A DNA stretch of 64,000 bases from Subtercola boreus. Lineage in GTDB: Bacteria; Actinomycetota; Actinomycetes; Actinomycetales; Microbacteriaceae. The first letter of the stretch is position 1. Each line of letters starts with the position of its first letter. The DNA is taken from assembly GCF_003399635.1 (NCBI RefSeq), contig NZ_NBXB01000018.1:1-64000 (forward strand). The letters are read 5' to 3'. Of this stretch, positions 7,430-15,771 are shown in pieces. The translations under genes and the position numbers were made by a program. The notes below the pieces were generated by a model that made no database searches, was not told the origin of the DNA, and was given only the letters and a program-made list of their open reading frames with translations.

Positions 7430-7464
7430 GCGCCGCTGCCTCCGCGGATCGAGTTCTCGCATGA
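7426..7464 (+). CDS. 12-codon mini-reading frame leading into the permease gene
   Basis: ATG at 7426 overlaps the preceding mini-ORF and its TGA (7462-7464) overlaps the permease ATG at 7461. No function is assigned to the peptide. A ribosome could re-initiate through it straight onto the permease gene, which has no obvious ribosome binding site of its own. Confidence 0.3.
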   Translation: MSAAASADRVLA

Positions 7465-8210
7465 ACTGGGTCGTCAACAACCTCGGGCTCATCTGGAGTC
7501 TCACGCTCGACCACGTCGCTCTGGCCGTTCCCCCGATCATCCTGGGATTCCTCATCTCGATCCCGATCGGCTGGGTCGCCAACCGCTTCCACGCCTCGAG
7601 GGGTGTTCTGCTCACCATCAGTGGGCTGCTCTACACAGTGCCGTCGCTTCCGTTGTTCATCGCCCTCCCCGCAATCCTCGGTACCGGCATCCTCGACCCC
7701 ATCAATGTCGTCGTCGGGCTCACGATCTACGCCGTCGCCCTCATGGTGCGTTCGGTGGCGGATGCCCTGGCCGCCGTCGACGCGGGAGTCCGGCAGGCGG
7801 CCACAGCCATGGGCTACTCGGCCTGGCAGCGTTTCTGGCGGGTCGAGTTCCCGCTGGCCGGGCCGGTTCTGCTCGCAGGTCTTCGAGTCGTGTCGGTCAG
7901 CACGGTCAGCCTGGTCAGCATCGGTTCGGTCGTCGGTGTGTCGAGCCTCGGCTACCTCTTTCTGAACGGGCTGCAGCGGAACATCATCGAGGAGGTCGCC
8001 AGCGGAATCGTCGCGACCCTGGTGATCGCGGTGGTCTTCGACCTCCTGCTCGTGCTGGCCGGCCGGGTGCTGCTGCCGTGGGCGAAAGCGGATCCGACGG
8101 CGAGGCGTGCGCGGCGGAAGACGGTCGAGACGGCCATAGCCGGTCCATCTGCGGGCGGTTCAGCTGTCGACGACCCGGCCGTCAGCGATCCCTCGATGGC
8201 GGGGCGGTAG
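7461..8210 (+). CDS. opuCB: Osmoprotectant ABC transporter permease (OpuCB type)
   Basis: 249 residues with about six hydrophobic segments and a BPD_transp_1 fold. The cytoplasmic EAA loop appears as AATAMGYSAWQRFWRVEFPLAGPVLLAGL, which docks on the ATPase. The family block GLLYTVPSLPLFIALP is near the N-terminus. It forms half of the transmembrane channel with the second permease at 8215. The ATG at 7461 is reached through ATGA overlaps from the mini-ORFs. A hydrophilic C-terminal tail (about 210-249) is longer than usual. Confidence 0.85.
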   Translation: MNWVVNNLGLIWSLTLDHVALAVPPIILGFLISIPIGWVANRFHASRGVLLTISGLLYTVPSLPLFIALPAILGTGILDPINVVVGLTIYAVALMVRSVADALAAVDAGVRQAATAMGYSAWQRFWRVEFPLAGPVLLAGLRVVSVSTVSLVSIGSVVGVSSLGYLFLNGLQRNIIEEVASGIVATLVIAVVFDLLLVLAGRVLLPWAKADPTARRARRKTVETAIAGPSAGGSAVDDPAVSDPSMAGR

Positions 8211-8214
8211 TCTC

Positions 8215-8952
8215 ATGGATCTTTTTCTCGACGGTTTCGCGTGGATCTTCGATCCGGCGCACCTCTCCGGCCCCGGCGGCATCTGGGCGCGCATCGCGGA
8301 GCAGCTCTCCTACACGTTCGGCGCCGTCGCCATCGCGGCGGTCATCGCCATTCCGCTCGGTCTCTGGATCGGGCACACCGGCCGCGGCCGCGACATCGCC
8401 GTGCTCAGCTCGGGCGGGCTCCGGGCCCTTCCGAGCCTCGGGCTGCTGATCATCTTCGCGCTCGGCATCGGGATCGGCTTCAAGGCGCCGCTCCTGACGT
8501 TCGTGATCCTCGCCATCCCGTCGCTGCTCTCCGGTGCCTACGCCGGTGTCGAGGCGGTCGATAAACGCACCGTGGACGCTGCCCGGGCCCAGGGCATGAC
8601 CGAGTGGCAGGTGCTGACGAAGGTCGAGCTGCCTCTCGGTCTGCCCCTGCTCATCGGCGGCATCCGGTCGGGCGTGCTGCAGGTCGTCGCCACGGCGACC
8701 CTCGCCTATTTCGCCAGCGGCGGGGCGCTCGGCGTGTTCATCAACGACGGCCTCAAGACCCGCGACTACGCGGAGCTCATCGGCGCGTCGATCGTGGTCA
8801 CCGCGCTGGCTCTCGTGCTCGAGGGCATATTCGCGCTGCTGCAGAGGTTGTTCGTGCCACGCGGTGTCACCGCGGGCCAGATCACAGAAGTCCGCTCACG
8901 GCCAGTCAGGCCGCGAGCGGTGGTGGGATCCCCCATCCAAGAAGGGAAATAG
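8215..8952 (+). CDS. opuCD: Osmoprotectant ABC transporter permease (OpuCD type)
   Basis: 245 residues and about six membrane segments. Family hallmarks are GGLRALPSLGLLIIFALGIGIGF in the first half and the EAA loop AARAQGMTEWQVLTKVELPLGLPLLIGGIRSGVLQVVATATL. It pairs with the permease ending at 8210, only four bases upstream. The downstream binding-protein gene begins one base after its stop. Presence of two permeases, an ATPase and a lipoprotein is the complete OpuC-type set. Confidence 0.87.
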   Translation: MDLFLDGFAWIFDPAHLSGPGGIWARIAEQLSYTFGAVAIAAVIAIPLGLWIGHTGRGRDIAVLSSGGLRALPSLGLLIIFALGIGIGFKAPLLTFVILAIPSLLSGAYAGVEAVDKRTVDAARAQGMTEWQVLTKVELPLGLPLLIGGIRSGVLQVVATATLAYFASGGALGVFINDGLKTRDYAELIGASIVVTALALVLEGIFALLQRLFVPRGVTAGQITEVRSRPVRPRAVVGSPIQEGK

Positions 8953-8953
8953 C

Positions 8954-9886
8954 ATGTTCACAGCATTGAAGAAAGGCCGTGTCGCCGCCCTCGGCGTCAT
9001 CGCGGTCAGTGCGGCAGTCGCACTGGCAGGGTGTTCATCAGGCAGTAGCAGCCCGTTGGGCTCCAGTTCTTCGGGTTCGGCCGCGGCGGGCACCATCGTC
9101 ATTGGTTCGCAGTCGTACTACTCGAATGAGATCATTGCGGAGATCTACGCTCAGGCACTTGAGGCCAATGGCCAGACCGTGACCCGCAAGTTCAACATCG
9201 GCCAGCGCGACGCCTACTTGCCGGCTCTCGCCAGCGGCGAGGTCACCCTCTTCCCCGAGTACTCGGGGAACCTCCTGCAGTTCTACGACAAGGCCACCGC
9301 CGCGGTCTCGGCGAGCGATGTGTACGCGGCCCTGAAGACCGCCGTGCCCGCGAACCTCGAGGTGCTCGACCAGTCCGAGGCAGCCGACCAGGACTCGTAC
9401 AACGTCACCAAGGCGTTCTCCGAAGCCAACGGCGTGACGAGCATCGCCGATCTCGCCAAGGTGTCGAACGTGACGCTCGGTGGCAACGCCGAACTCGCGA
9501 CCCGACCCTACGGCCCTCCCGGACTGCTCAGCACCTACAACGTCACCGTCGGCTTCACGCCGATCGACGACTCGGCCGGCCCGCTGACGCTGAAGGCCCT
9601 GCTCGACAACACGATCCAGGTCGCCAACATCTACAGCGCAGACCCGAGCATCGGTGCGAACGACCTGGTCACGCTGACCGACCCGAAGAGCCTGCTCCTC
9701 GCGTCGAACGTCGTGCCGCTGATCAACAAGGATGCGGCCACCCCGGCCGTGACCGACGTGATCAATAAGGTCGACGCCTCGCTCACGACGGCGGATCTCG
9801 TTTCGATGAACGGTGAGAGCGTCAACGACAAGAAGTCGTCGGCCGACATCGCCAAAGAGTGGCTCGCCAGCAAGAAGCTGTTCTAG
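8954..9886 (+). CDS. opuCC: Osmoprotectant-binding lipoprotein (OpuCC type)
   Basis: 310 residues. A lipoprotein signal ends in the lipobox LAGC, followed by a Ser/Gly-rich tether, so the protein is anchored to the outer face of the membrane. The domain (about 45-310) is of OpuAC/periplasmic glycine betaine binding type, with TIVIGSQSYYSNEIIAEIYAQALE near the start and ALASGEVTLFPEYSGNLLQFY, typical of OpuCC-like choline or betaine receptors. The chosen ATG at 8954 follows AGAAGGGAAAT; the longer upstream frame has no signal peptide at its start. It is the last gene of the transporter operon, followed by a strong terminator. Confidence 0.87.
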   Translation: MFTALKKGRVAALGVIAVSAAVALAGCSSGSSSPLGSSSSGSAAAGTIVIGSQSYYSNEIIAEIYAQALEANGQTVTRKFNIGQRDAYLPALASGEVTLFPEYSGNLLQFYDKATAAVSASDVYAALKTAVPANLEVLDQSEAADQDSYNVTKAFSEANGVTSIADLAKVSNVTLGGNAELATRPYGPPGLLSTYNVTVGFTPIDDSAGPLTLKALLDNTIQVANIYSADPSIGANDLVTLTDPKSLLLASNVVPLINKDAATPAVTDVINKVDASLTTADLVSMNGESVNDKKSSADIAKEWLASKKLF

Positions 9887-9914
9887 AGCTTCCCGCACGG
9901 CCGAATGTGGCCGA

Positions 9915-9957
9915 AGCCGGCCGGAAGGTCCCTCTGGGGGCCACCGGCCGGCTTTTT
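9915..9957 (+). terminator. Rho-independent terminator of the opuC operon
   Basis: Perfect 10-bp stem AGCCGGCCGG (9915-9924) with 9944-9953, loop of 19 nt, followed by five T residues at 9953-9957. Confidence 0.85.
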
Positions 9958-10977
9958 CTATACAGCGAAGAGCAGCACGACCGGGAAGGCGAGCAGAACG
10001 GCTGCGAGGCCCAGGATGCCCGTGCGGGCCGGTAGCATGAGCTGGCTCTCGGGGTGCAGCAGCCGCCGCACCCTGACCACCACCGGATCGACCGACGTGG
10101 CGAACCGATCGTCGTGCTGCACATCCTCGCCGAACTCGGTCGCCGAACCCACCTTCTCGGCCCGCACAGCGTAGGCCGGGGCATCCACCACCGACATCGA
10201 CGCAGGGCCGCGGCGCACGATGTTCTGCGTCTCCGCCGATCCGACGAGCGCGATGGCTTCGGCGAGGGTGGTGTTGTCGGTCAGACGGCGGCTCTGGTCA
10301 TCCGCCAGCATCTCGACCAGCAGCGAGACGGCGACCTGCGCCCGGGTGGCGATCGGGAACCAGGGCAGGGCGCTCCGCCACGATTCGAAGGCGACGAGCA
10401 GGATGTGGTGCTGCTGCCGGAGGTGTGCCCGCTCGTGGGCGATCACCGCTTCGAGCTGGTCGGAGTCGAGCAGTGACACGAGCCCCTCCGAGAGCACGGT
10501 GACGGTGCGTGCGCCGGGCAGGCAGTAGGCGACAGGCGCGGGGGAGTCGAGGATGAGCGTGCCGGGCTGGCCGAGCAGGGGGGTGCTGAGAAGGTCGACG
10601 AGGGAGCGGTGCCGTCTGCGCTGGCGTTCCGTGCGGGTGACGGTCACGGCTAGGTTCAGCAGCAGGTGCGCGAGCAGCAGCGCGGCGCTCGAAAGGGCGA
10701 AGAGATGGATCAGACCCGCCCCGGCCGGAAGCGCACCGGCGAAGACGAGCGGCGGGAGGTCGGCCAGCCCGCTGAGCAGTCCGCTGCTGAACGGGATCAG
10801 GCCGAAGGTCACGAGGGAGCCGATCATCGACAGCCCGCCTGCAAGGGCGATCGCCTGCCAGAGCAGCAGTGCCACACCCGGCGAGCGCGTTGGCCAGTGC
10901 GCCCGGGCGAGCAGCACCGGAACCGGCCACGCCAGAACGACCGCCAGCGCGGCAAGGGTCAGAGAGGCGAAAAGCAC
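9958..10977 (-). CDS. M56-family membrane metallopeptidase (BlaR1-like, no sensor domain)
   Basis: 339 residues. Four to five hydrophobic segments flank a cytoplasmic zinc-protease core whose HERAH motif (181-185, in VIAHERAHLRQQHH) binds Zn, with a Glu further on as third ligand candidate. Peptidase M56 proteins such as BlaR1, MecR1 and mycobacterial Rv1845c cleave a BlaI-type repressor to derepress target genes. The penicillin-binding sensor domain of BlaR1 is absent, so the signal is unlikely to be a beta-lactam bound covalently. It follows the blaI-type gene after 25 bases on the same strand. Its role as blaI protease is inferred from this pairing. Confidence 0.85.
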   Translation of the reverse strand: MLFASLTLAALAVVLAWPVPVLLARAHWPTRSPGVALLLWQAIALAGGLSMIGSLVTFGLIPFSSGLLSGLADLPPLVFAGALPAGAGLIHLFALSSAALLLAHLLLNLAVTVTRTERQRRRHRSLVDLLSTPLLGQPGTLILDSPAPVAYCLPGARTVTVLSEGLVSLLDSDQLEAVIAHERAHLRQQHHILLVAFESWRSALPWFPIATRAQVAVSLLVEMLADDQSRRLTDNTTLAEAIALVGSAETQNIVRRGPASMSVVDAPAYAVRAEKVGSATEFGEDVQHDDRFATSVDPVVVRVRRLLHPESQLMLPARTGILGLAAVLLAFPVVLLFAV

Positions 10978-11002
10978 GCGCCCAGCGTAGCCTTCTGGGC
11001 TG

Positions 11003-11422
11003 TCAGTCGGCCTGTGCGGCGGGCAGCGTGCGTGGGGCGGCGGATGTCGCGACCGAGCCCGCGCGTTTCTCGAGCAACTGGCGGAGGGTGTCGGCCTCCT
11101 GGGGGCTCACCTGGCCGACGAACCGGGCGAGGGCCGCCTCGCGGTCGGGCTCGGCGCCCAGCACCTGCTGGAGGAGCTCGGCCGTGTGGTCGGCACGCGT
11201 GGTGACAGCGAAGTAGAGGTGCGGCCTGACCTTGCGGTCACGGGCGACGAAACCCTTCCGTTCGAGGCGCGAGAGCACGGTGAGCATTGTCGTCAGCGCG
11301 AGCTCCTTGCCGGCGCTCGTCTTGTGCTCGAGGTCTTCGCGGAGCTCAGCGGCCGACACCGGAGCGTCGCTCTGCCAGAGTCGCTCCATGATTGAACGCT
11401 CGAGGTCGCCAAGGGTTGCCAT
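11003..11422 (-). CDS. BlaI/MecI/CopY family transcriptional repressor
   Basis: 139 residues. The N-terminal winged helix (about 1-75) starts LGDLERSIMERLWQSDAPVSAAELREDL and includes LALTTMLTVLSRLERKGFVARDR, the typical BlaI recognition region. The C-terminal part is a dimerisation domain where M56 proteases cut homologues. These dimers bind TAC-type dyads and are removed by proteolysis. The gene is divergent from cydA. The 112-bp gap contains three TTCTAC-N5-GTAGAA dyads, so it very likely represses both itself and cydABDC. A TAATCT box six bases before the ATG suggests a leaderless transcript. Confidence 0.87.
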   Translation of the reverse strand: MATLGDLERSIMERLWQSDAPVSAAELREDLEHKTSAGKELALTTMLTVLSRLERKGFVARDRKVRPHLYFAVTTRADHTAELLQQVLGAEPDREAALARFVGQVSPQEADTLRQLLEKRAGSVATSAAPRTLPAAQAD

Positions 11423-11428
11423 GGCACT

Positions 11429-11434
11429 AGATTA
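11429..11434 (-). promoter_or_regulatory. -10 box of blaI-type gene, probable leaderless promoter
   Basis: TAATCT on the minus strand, six bases before the ATG at 11422. Operator 1 (11453-11469) lies about 20 bases upstream, over the expected -35 region. Confidence 0.5.
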
Positions 11435-11452
11435 GCGCCTTTTTCCTGCGTG

Positions 11453-11469
11453 TTCTACGCAAGGTAGAA
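11453..11469. promoter_or_regulatory. BlaI-type operator 1
   Basis: TTCTAC-N5-GTAGAA dyad, 17 bp, closest to the repressor gene and positioned for autoregulation. Confidence 0.75.
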
Positions 11470-11475
11470 AAACAG

Positions 11476-11492
11476 TTCTACACTCGGTAGAA
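11476..11492. promoter_or_regulatory. BlaI-type operator 2
   Basis: TTCTAC-N5-GTAGAA dyad, 17 bp, centre 23 bp from operator 1. It contains TACACT (11479-11484), a candidate -10 for cydA. Confidence 0.75.
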
Positions 11493-11499
11493 GAAGAAC

Positions 11500-11516
11500 T
11501 TCTACACACCGTAGAA
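11500..11516. promoter_or_regulatory. BlaI-type operator 3
   Basis: TTCTAC-N5-GTAGAA dyad, 17 bp, centre 24 bp from operator 2 and 19 bp upstream of the cydA start codon. Confidence 0.75.
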
Positions 11517-11534
11517 AATCACCGTGGAGGACTC

Positions 11535-12947
11535 GTGAACGACTGGCTCGACCCGCTGCTGCTCTCCCGCTGGCAGTTCGGGCTCACCACGATCTACCAC
11601 TTCCTGTTCGTGCCGCTCACGATCGGCCTGGCCCTGACGGTCGCCCTCTTCCAGACCGCCTGGGTGCGCACCGGGCATGCCAAATACCTGCAGATCACCA
11701 AGTTCTTCGGCAAGATCTTCCTCATCAACTTCGCGATGGGCGTGGTGACCGGCATCGTGCAGGAGTTCCAGTTCGGCATGAACTGGTCGGACTACTCCCG
11801 CTTCGTCGGCGACGTCTTCGGCGCCCCGCTCGCCCTCGAGGGGCTGCTCGCGTTCTTTCTCGAGGCGACGTTCATCGGCCTGTGGATCTTCGGCTGGGAC
11901 CGCCTGCCGAAGAAACTCCACCTCGCGACCATCTGGGTCACCGCGCTGGCGAGCATCCTGAGCGCCTATTTCATCATCGCGGCGAACTCGTTCATGCAGA
12001 ACCCGGTCGGCTACCAGATCAACGAGGCGAAGGGGCGCGCCGAGCTCACCGACATCTGGGCGCTGCTGACGAACAAGGTGGCGCTGGCTGCGTTCCCGCA
12101 CACGATCTTCGCGTGTTTCATGGTCTCGGCCGCCCTGATCGTCTGCGCAGCCGCCTGGCACCTCTCCCGCAACCAGCACTTCGACACGATGCGCCCCGCC
12201 CTGAAGTTCGGGCTCTGGATGATGGTGATTGCGGGCACGCTGACCTTCCTCTCGGGTGATCAGCTGGGACTCGCGATGGTCGAGACCCAGCCGATGAAGA
12301 TGGCGGCGGCCGAGGCGCTCTACAACACCTCCACCGGCGCGAACGCCTCGTTCTCGATCTTCACCCTGGGTACGCCCGACGGCGTGAGCGAGCTGTTCTC
12401 GATCCGGATCCCGTATCTGCTGTCGTTCCTCTCGACGCACACGTTCGACGGCACCGTCGAGGGCATCAACGACCTGCAGGCGCAGTATACGCAGTTGTAC
12501 GGCCCCGGCGACTACACGCCGACCATCTGGGTCACCTACTGGGCGTTCCGCTACATGATCGCCTTCGGCGTTCTCGCGGTCATGACCGCCGTCGGCGGCC
12601 TCTGGTTCACGCGCAAGGGCCGGATGCCGAGGAAGCGCTGGATCTGGAAGGTCGCCATCTGGTCGATGCCGCTGCCGCTGGCCGCAATGATCGTCGGCTG
12701 GGTCTTCACCGAGATGGGACGGCAGCCGTGGATCGTGTTCAGCCTGCTGAAGACCCGGGACGCGGTGTCGCCGAACACGACGGGCCTCGAGGTGCTGATC
12801 TCGCTGATCGCGTTCACGCTGGTCTACGGCACGCTCGCGGTGGTCGAATTCCGGCTGATCAAGAAGGCCATCCAGAAAGGCCCGGAAGAAGCGCCGACAC
12901 CCGACGCCGAGTCGGGCGAGATCAAGCACGAAGCGACGGTGTACTGA
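11535..12947 (+). CDS. cydA: Cytochrome bd ubiquinol/menaquinol oxidase subunit I
   Basis: 470 residues, integral membrane. CydA carries hemes b558, b595 and d and oxidises quinol while reducing oxygen to water. Recognisable blocks include SRWQFGLTTIYHFLFVPLTIGL at the N-terminus, MGVVTGIVQEFQFGMNW, FLEATFIGLWIFGWDRLPK and, late, GWVFTEMGRQPWIVF, a strongly conserved CydA segment. The Q-loop region is short, as in Gram-positive enzymes. The start is GTG at 11535 with GTGGAGGAC upstream. It is first of a tight cydABDC operon behind three BlaI-type operators. bd oxidases serve under low oxygen or when the cytochrome bcc-aa3 branch is inhibited. Confidence 0.95.
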   Translation: MNDWLDPLLLSRWQFGLTTIYHFLFVPLTIGLALTVALFQTAWVRTGHAKYLQITKFFGKIFLINFAMGVVTGIVQEFQFGMNWSDYSRFVGDVFGAPLALEGLLAFFLEATFIGLWIFGWDRLPKKLHLATIWVTALASILSAYFIIAANSFMQNPVGYQINEAKGRAELTDIWALLTNKVALAAFPHTIFACFMVSAALIVCAAAWHLSRNQHFDTMRPALKFGLWMMVIAGTLTFLSGDQLGLAMVETQPMKMAAAEALYNTSTGANASFSIFTLGTPDGVSELFSIRIPYLLSFLSTHTFDGTVEGINDLQAQYTQLYGPGDYTPTIWVTYWAFRYMIAFGVLAVMTAVGGLWFTRKGRMPRKRWIWKVAIWSMPLPLAAMIVGWVFTEMGRQPWIVFSLLKTRDAVSPNTTGLEVLISLIAFTLVYGTLAVVEFRLIKKAIQKGPEEAPTPDAESGEIKHEATVY

Positions 12948-14005
12948 TGGACCTCCCCACCCTCTGGTTCGGCCTGCTGGCCTTCTTCTTCATCGGGTAC
13001 TTCGTGCTCGACGGCTTCGACTTCGGCGTCGGCATGTCGATCCCGTTTCTCGGTCGCGACGCCCGCGGCCCGAACGACACCGATCGCCGCGTGCTGATCA
13101 ACACGATCGGCCCGATCTGGGATCTCAACGAGACCTGGGTCATCGTGGCGGGCGCGGCCATGTTCGCGGCCTTCCCCGAGTGGTACGCCACGCTGTTCAG
13201 CGGTTTCTACCTGATCTTCCTGGTCATCCTGCTGGCGCTCATCCTCCGCGGGGTCTCGTTCGAGTACCGGCACCAGCGCCCCGAGATCGCCTGGAAGCGC
13301 CGCTTCGACCGGATGATCGTGGTCGGCTCCGCCGTGCCCGCCTTCCTCTGGGGGCTCGTCTTCGCGAACGTCGTGCGCGGGGTGTCGCTCGACGCGGGCT
13401 TCAACTACACCGGAACCGTCTTCGACCTCTTCTCGCCCTACGCCGTGCTCGGCGGGCTGACGACGCTGCTGCTGTTCTTCACGCACGGCGTCGTGTTCGT
13501 GTCGCTGAAGACGGAGGGGCCGATCCGGGAGCGGGCCCGGCAACTGGCCAGCCGTTCGGGCCTGCTCACGATCCTTGTCGCCGCCGTTTTCCTTGTCTGG
13601 ACGACAGTGTCGTTCGGATCGGTCTGGTCGGGCATCCTGTCGGGCGTCGCCGCGGTCACGCTCATCGCCGGCTGGCTCGCGAACCAGCGGAAGGCCGAAG
13701 GCTGGTCGTTCACCTTCCTCGCGGCCACGATCGCCTTCGCCGTGCTGTCGCTGTTCGTCTCGCTCGTTCCTGACGTGATGCCCGCGACCAACGACCCCGC
13801 GAACAGCCTGACGATCGCGAACGCGTCGTCGTCGGGGTACACGCTCACGCTGATGAGCTGGGTGGCGCTCGTGTTCGTGCCGCTGATCCTCGCGTACCAG
13901 GCGTTCACGTACTGGGTGTTCCGCAAACGGGTCAGTCGCGCATCCATCACCGGGGCACCGGAGCCGTCAGCACCGGATGTCGCGGGGCCGAAGGTGTCAG
14001 CGTGA
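12947..14005 (+). CDS. cydB: Cytochrome bd oxidase subunit II
   Basis: 352 residues with about eight to nine membrane helices. The N-terminus LPTLWFGLLAFFFIGYFVLDGFDFGVGM is diagnostic of CydB, followed by INTIGPIWDLNETWVIVAGAAMFAAFPEWYATLFSGFY. It partners CydA in the membrane complex. The ATG at 12947 shares one base with the cydA stop (TGATG), so translation is coupled; an upstream extension of the frame lies inside cydA and is rejected. The stop overlaps the cydD start. Confidence 0.95.
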   Translation: MDLPTLWFGLLAFFFIGYFVLDGFDFGVGMSIPFLGRDARGPNDTDRRVLINTIGPIWDLNETWVIVAGAAMFAAFPEWYATLFSGFYLIFLVILLALILRGVSFEYRHQRPEIAWKRRFDRMIVVGSAVPAFLWGLVFANVVRGVSLDAGFNYTGTVFDLFSPYAVLGGLTTLLLFFTHGVVFVSLKTEGPIRERARQLASRSGLLTILVAAVFLVWTTVSFGSVWSGILSGVAAVTLIAGWLANQRKAEGWSFTFLAATIAFAVLSLFVSLVPDVMPATNDPANSLTIANASSSGYTLTLMSWVALVFVPLILAYQAFTYWVFRKRVSRASITGAPEPSAPDVAGPKVSA

Positions 14006-15771
14006 AACCCGTCGACCCTCGGCTGCTGCGGTACGCGGCATCCGCCCGCCGGTTCTTCGGGCTGGGGGCGCTGCTCGCGCTCCTCCAGACCGGCTGCATC
14101 GTGGCGTTCGCGTGGCTGGTGAGCTCGGTGGTGGTGTCCGCGATCGGCGGCGCCTCGCTGACGGCTCTCGCAGGCTCGCTGTCGGCGCTCGTCGGCGTGA
14201 TCGCGCTCCGCTCTGTGCTCGTCTGGCTCATGGAACTGAACGCCGCCCGGGGAGCGGCAAAGGTCAAGAGCGAGCTGCGGCAGACGGTGCTGGCGTCGCT
14301 CGTGCGGCTCGGCCCGGGCTGGCTGTCGGGGCGCAACACCGTCGAGGTGACCACCGTGACGACGACGGGTCTGGATGCGCTCGACACGTACTTCTCGAAG
14401 TACCTGCCCCAGCTGATCCTGACGGCGCTCGCGACCCCTGTGCTCGTGCTGGTGCTGTTCGCGTCGGATGTCACCAGCGGGGTCATCGTCGTGCTGACGC
14501 TGCCCCTGGTGCCGGTGTTCATGATCCTGATCGGCTGGGCGACCGAGGCTCTGCAGAAGAAGCAGTGGCAGAGCCTCGGAGCGCTGTCGACGGGGTTCCT
14601 CGACGTGGTCGAGGGGCTGTCGACGCTGAAGGTGTTCGGGCGCGAGAAGCGGCAGGCGGCGCGCATCCGCGTCGTGACGGAGGAATACCGCTCGAGCACT
14701 CTGAAGGTGCTGAGGGTGTCGTTCCTCAGCGGATTCGCCCTCGAGATGGCGGCGAGCCTCTCGGTCGCGCTGGTCGCCGTGGCGGTGGGGCTGCGCCTCG
14801 TCGGCGGGGATCTCGGGCTCGGAGTGGGACTGTTCGTGCTGATGCTGGCGCCCGAGGCGTTCCTGCCGCTCAGGCAGGTCGGGGCGGCCTACCACGCGGC
14901 TGCCGACGGGGTGGCGGCGACGGATGCGGTGTTCGAGATGATCGCCGCCGGCCCCGGCCTCACCGCATCGGGCGTGAGACTGCTTCGGACACGTGAGACC
15001 GGCGCGTGCGTCTCATCTGTCCGCAAGGGTCTCACGAGCGGTGGCAGGCGCGGCGGGGCCTCGCTGACGGGGGTGTCGGTGCGGTACGGGGAGCCGGGGG
15101 CGGAGCGGTTTGCGGTGCGCGACTTCTCCGTCGAACTCCGGCCGGGCACGCTGACCGTGCTCACCGGTCCGAGCGGGGCCGGGAAGTCGAGCGTGCTTGC
15201 CGCGATGCTCGGCTTCGTGCCGCACACCGGCACCGTTCTGGCGGCCCCCATCGCGTGGGCGGGGCAGCGGCCCGGACTGCTGTCGGACACCGTCGCGTCG
15301 AACGTGGCGCTGGGCAGCGACCATCCATCGTCTGCACTTGTGTCGCGGGCCCTCGCGCTCGCGGCTGCCGACGACATCGACCCCGCGCTGGTGCTCGGAG
15401 TGAACGGATCGGGTCTCTCCGGGGGCCAGGCCCAGCGCGTCGCGGTCGCCCGTGCGGTCTACCGTCTCATCGAGCAGGACTGCGGAGTGCTCCTCCTCGA
15501 CGAGCCCAGCTCGGCCCTCGACGCGGCGACCGAGCAGCGGATGATCGCGGGCATCCGCTCCCTCGCCGCTGGCACGGGTGCCGCGGTGCTCGTGGTGTCG
15601 CACCGCGCGGCATTCGCGCGGGCGGCCGACCGCGTGATCGAACTGTCGGCGCCCGTGCAGGGGCCCGACCGCACCGCCGACGATTCCCGCGCCGGCGCCG
15701 GCGCCGGCCCCGCGGCCGCCACCCCCACCTCGGCCGCCACCTCGTCACATCTCACCGGGGCGGTGCGCTGA
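14002..15771 (+). CDS. cydD: Thiol reductant ABC exporter subunit CydD
   Basis: 589 residues, a half-transporter with an N-terminal six-helix domain (about 1-310) and a C-terminal ATPase. The ATPase has Walker A GPSGAGKSS, signature LSGGQAQRVAVARAV and Walker B LLLDEPSSALDA. CydDC exports cysteine/glutathione-type reductant in E. coli and is required to assemble cytochrome bd; the exported thiol in actinobacteria is less certain. The GTG start overlaps the cydB stop (GTGA), and its TGA overlaps the cydC ATG. A Gly/Ala/Pro-rich tail of about 40 residues follows the ATPase. Confidence 0.92.
   Translation: MKPVDPRLLRYAASARRFFGLGALLALLQTGCIVAFAWLVSSVVVSAIGGASLTALAGSLSALVGVIALRSVLVWLMELNAARGAAKVKSELRQTVLASLVRLGPGWLSGRNTVEVTTVTTTGLDALDTYFSKYLPQLILTALATPVLVLVLFASDVTSGVIVVLTLPLVPVFMILIGWATEALQKKQWQSLGALSTGFLDVVEGLSTLKVFGREKRQAARIRVVTEEYRSSTLKVLRVSFLSGFALEMAASLSVALVAVAVGLRLVGGDLGLGVGLFVLMLAPEAFLPLRQVGAAYHAAADGVAATDAVFEMIAAGPGLTASGVRLLRTRETGACVSSVRKGLTSGGRRGGASLTGVSVRYGEPGAERFAVRDFSVELRPGTLTVLTGPSGAGKSSVLAAMLGFVPHTGTVLAAPIAWAGQRPGLLSDTVASNVALGSDHPSSALVSRALALAAADDIDPALVLGVNGSGLSGGQAQRVAVARAVYRLIEQDCGVLLLDEPSSALDAATEQRMIAGIRSLAAGTGAAVLVVSHRAAFARAADRVIELSAPVQGPDRTADDSRAGAGAGPAAATPTSAATSSHLTGAVR

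Noticed and set aside
15006-15770. 255-codon N-terminal extension of cydC
   Set aside because: It lies wholly within cydD in another frame, is Arg/Gly-rich and has no counterpart in CydC proteins.
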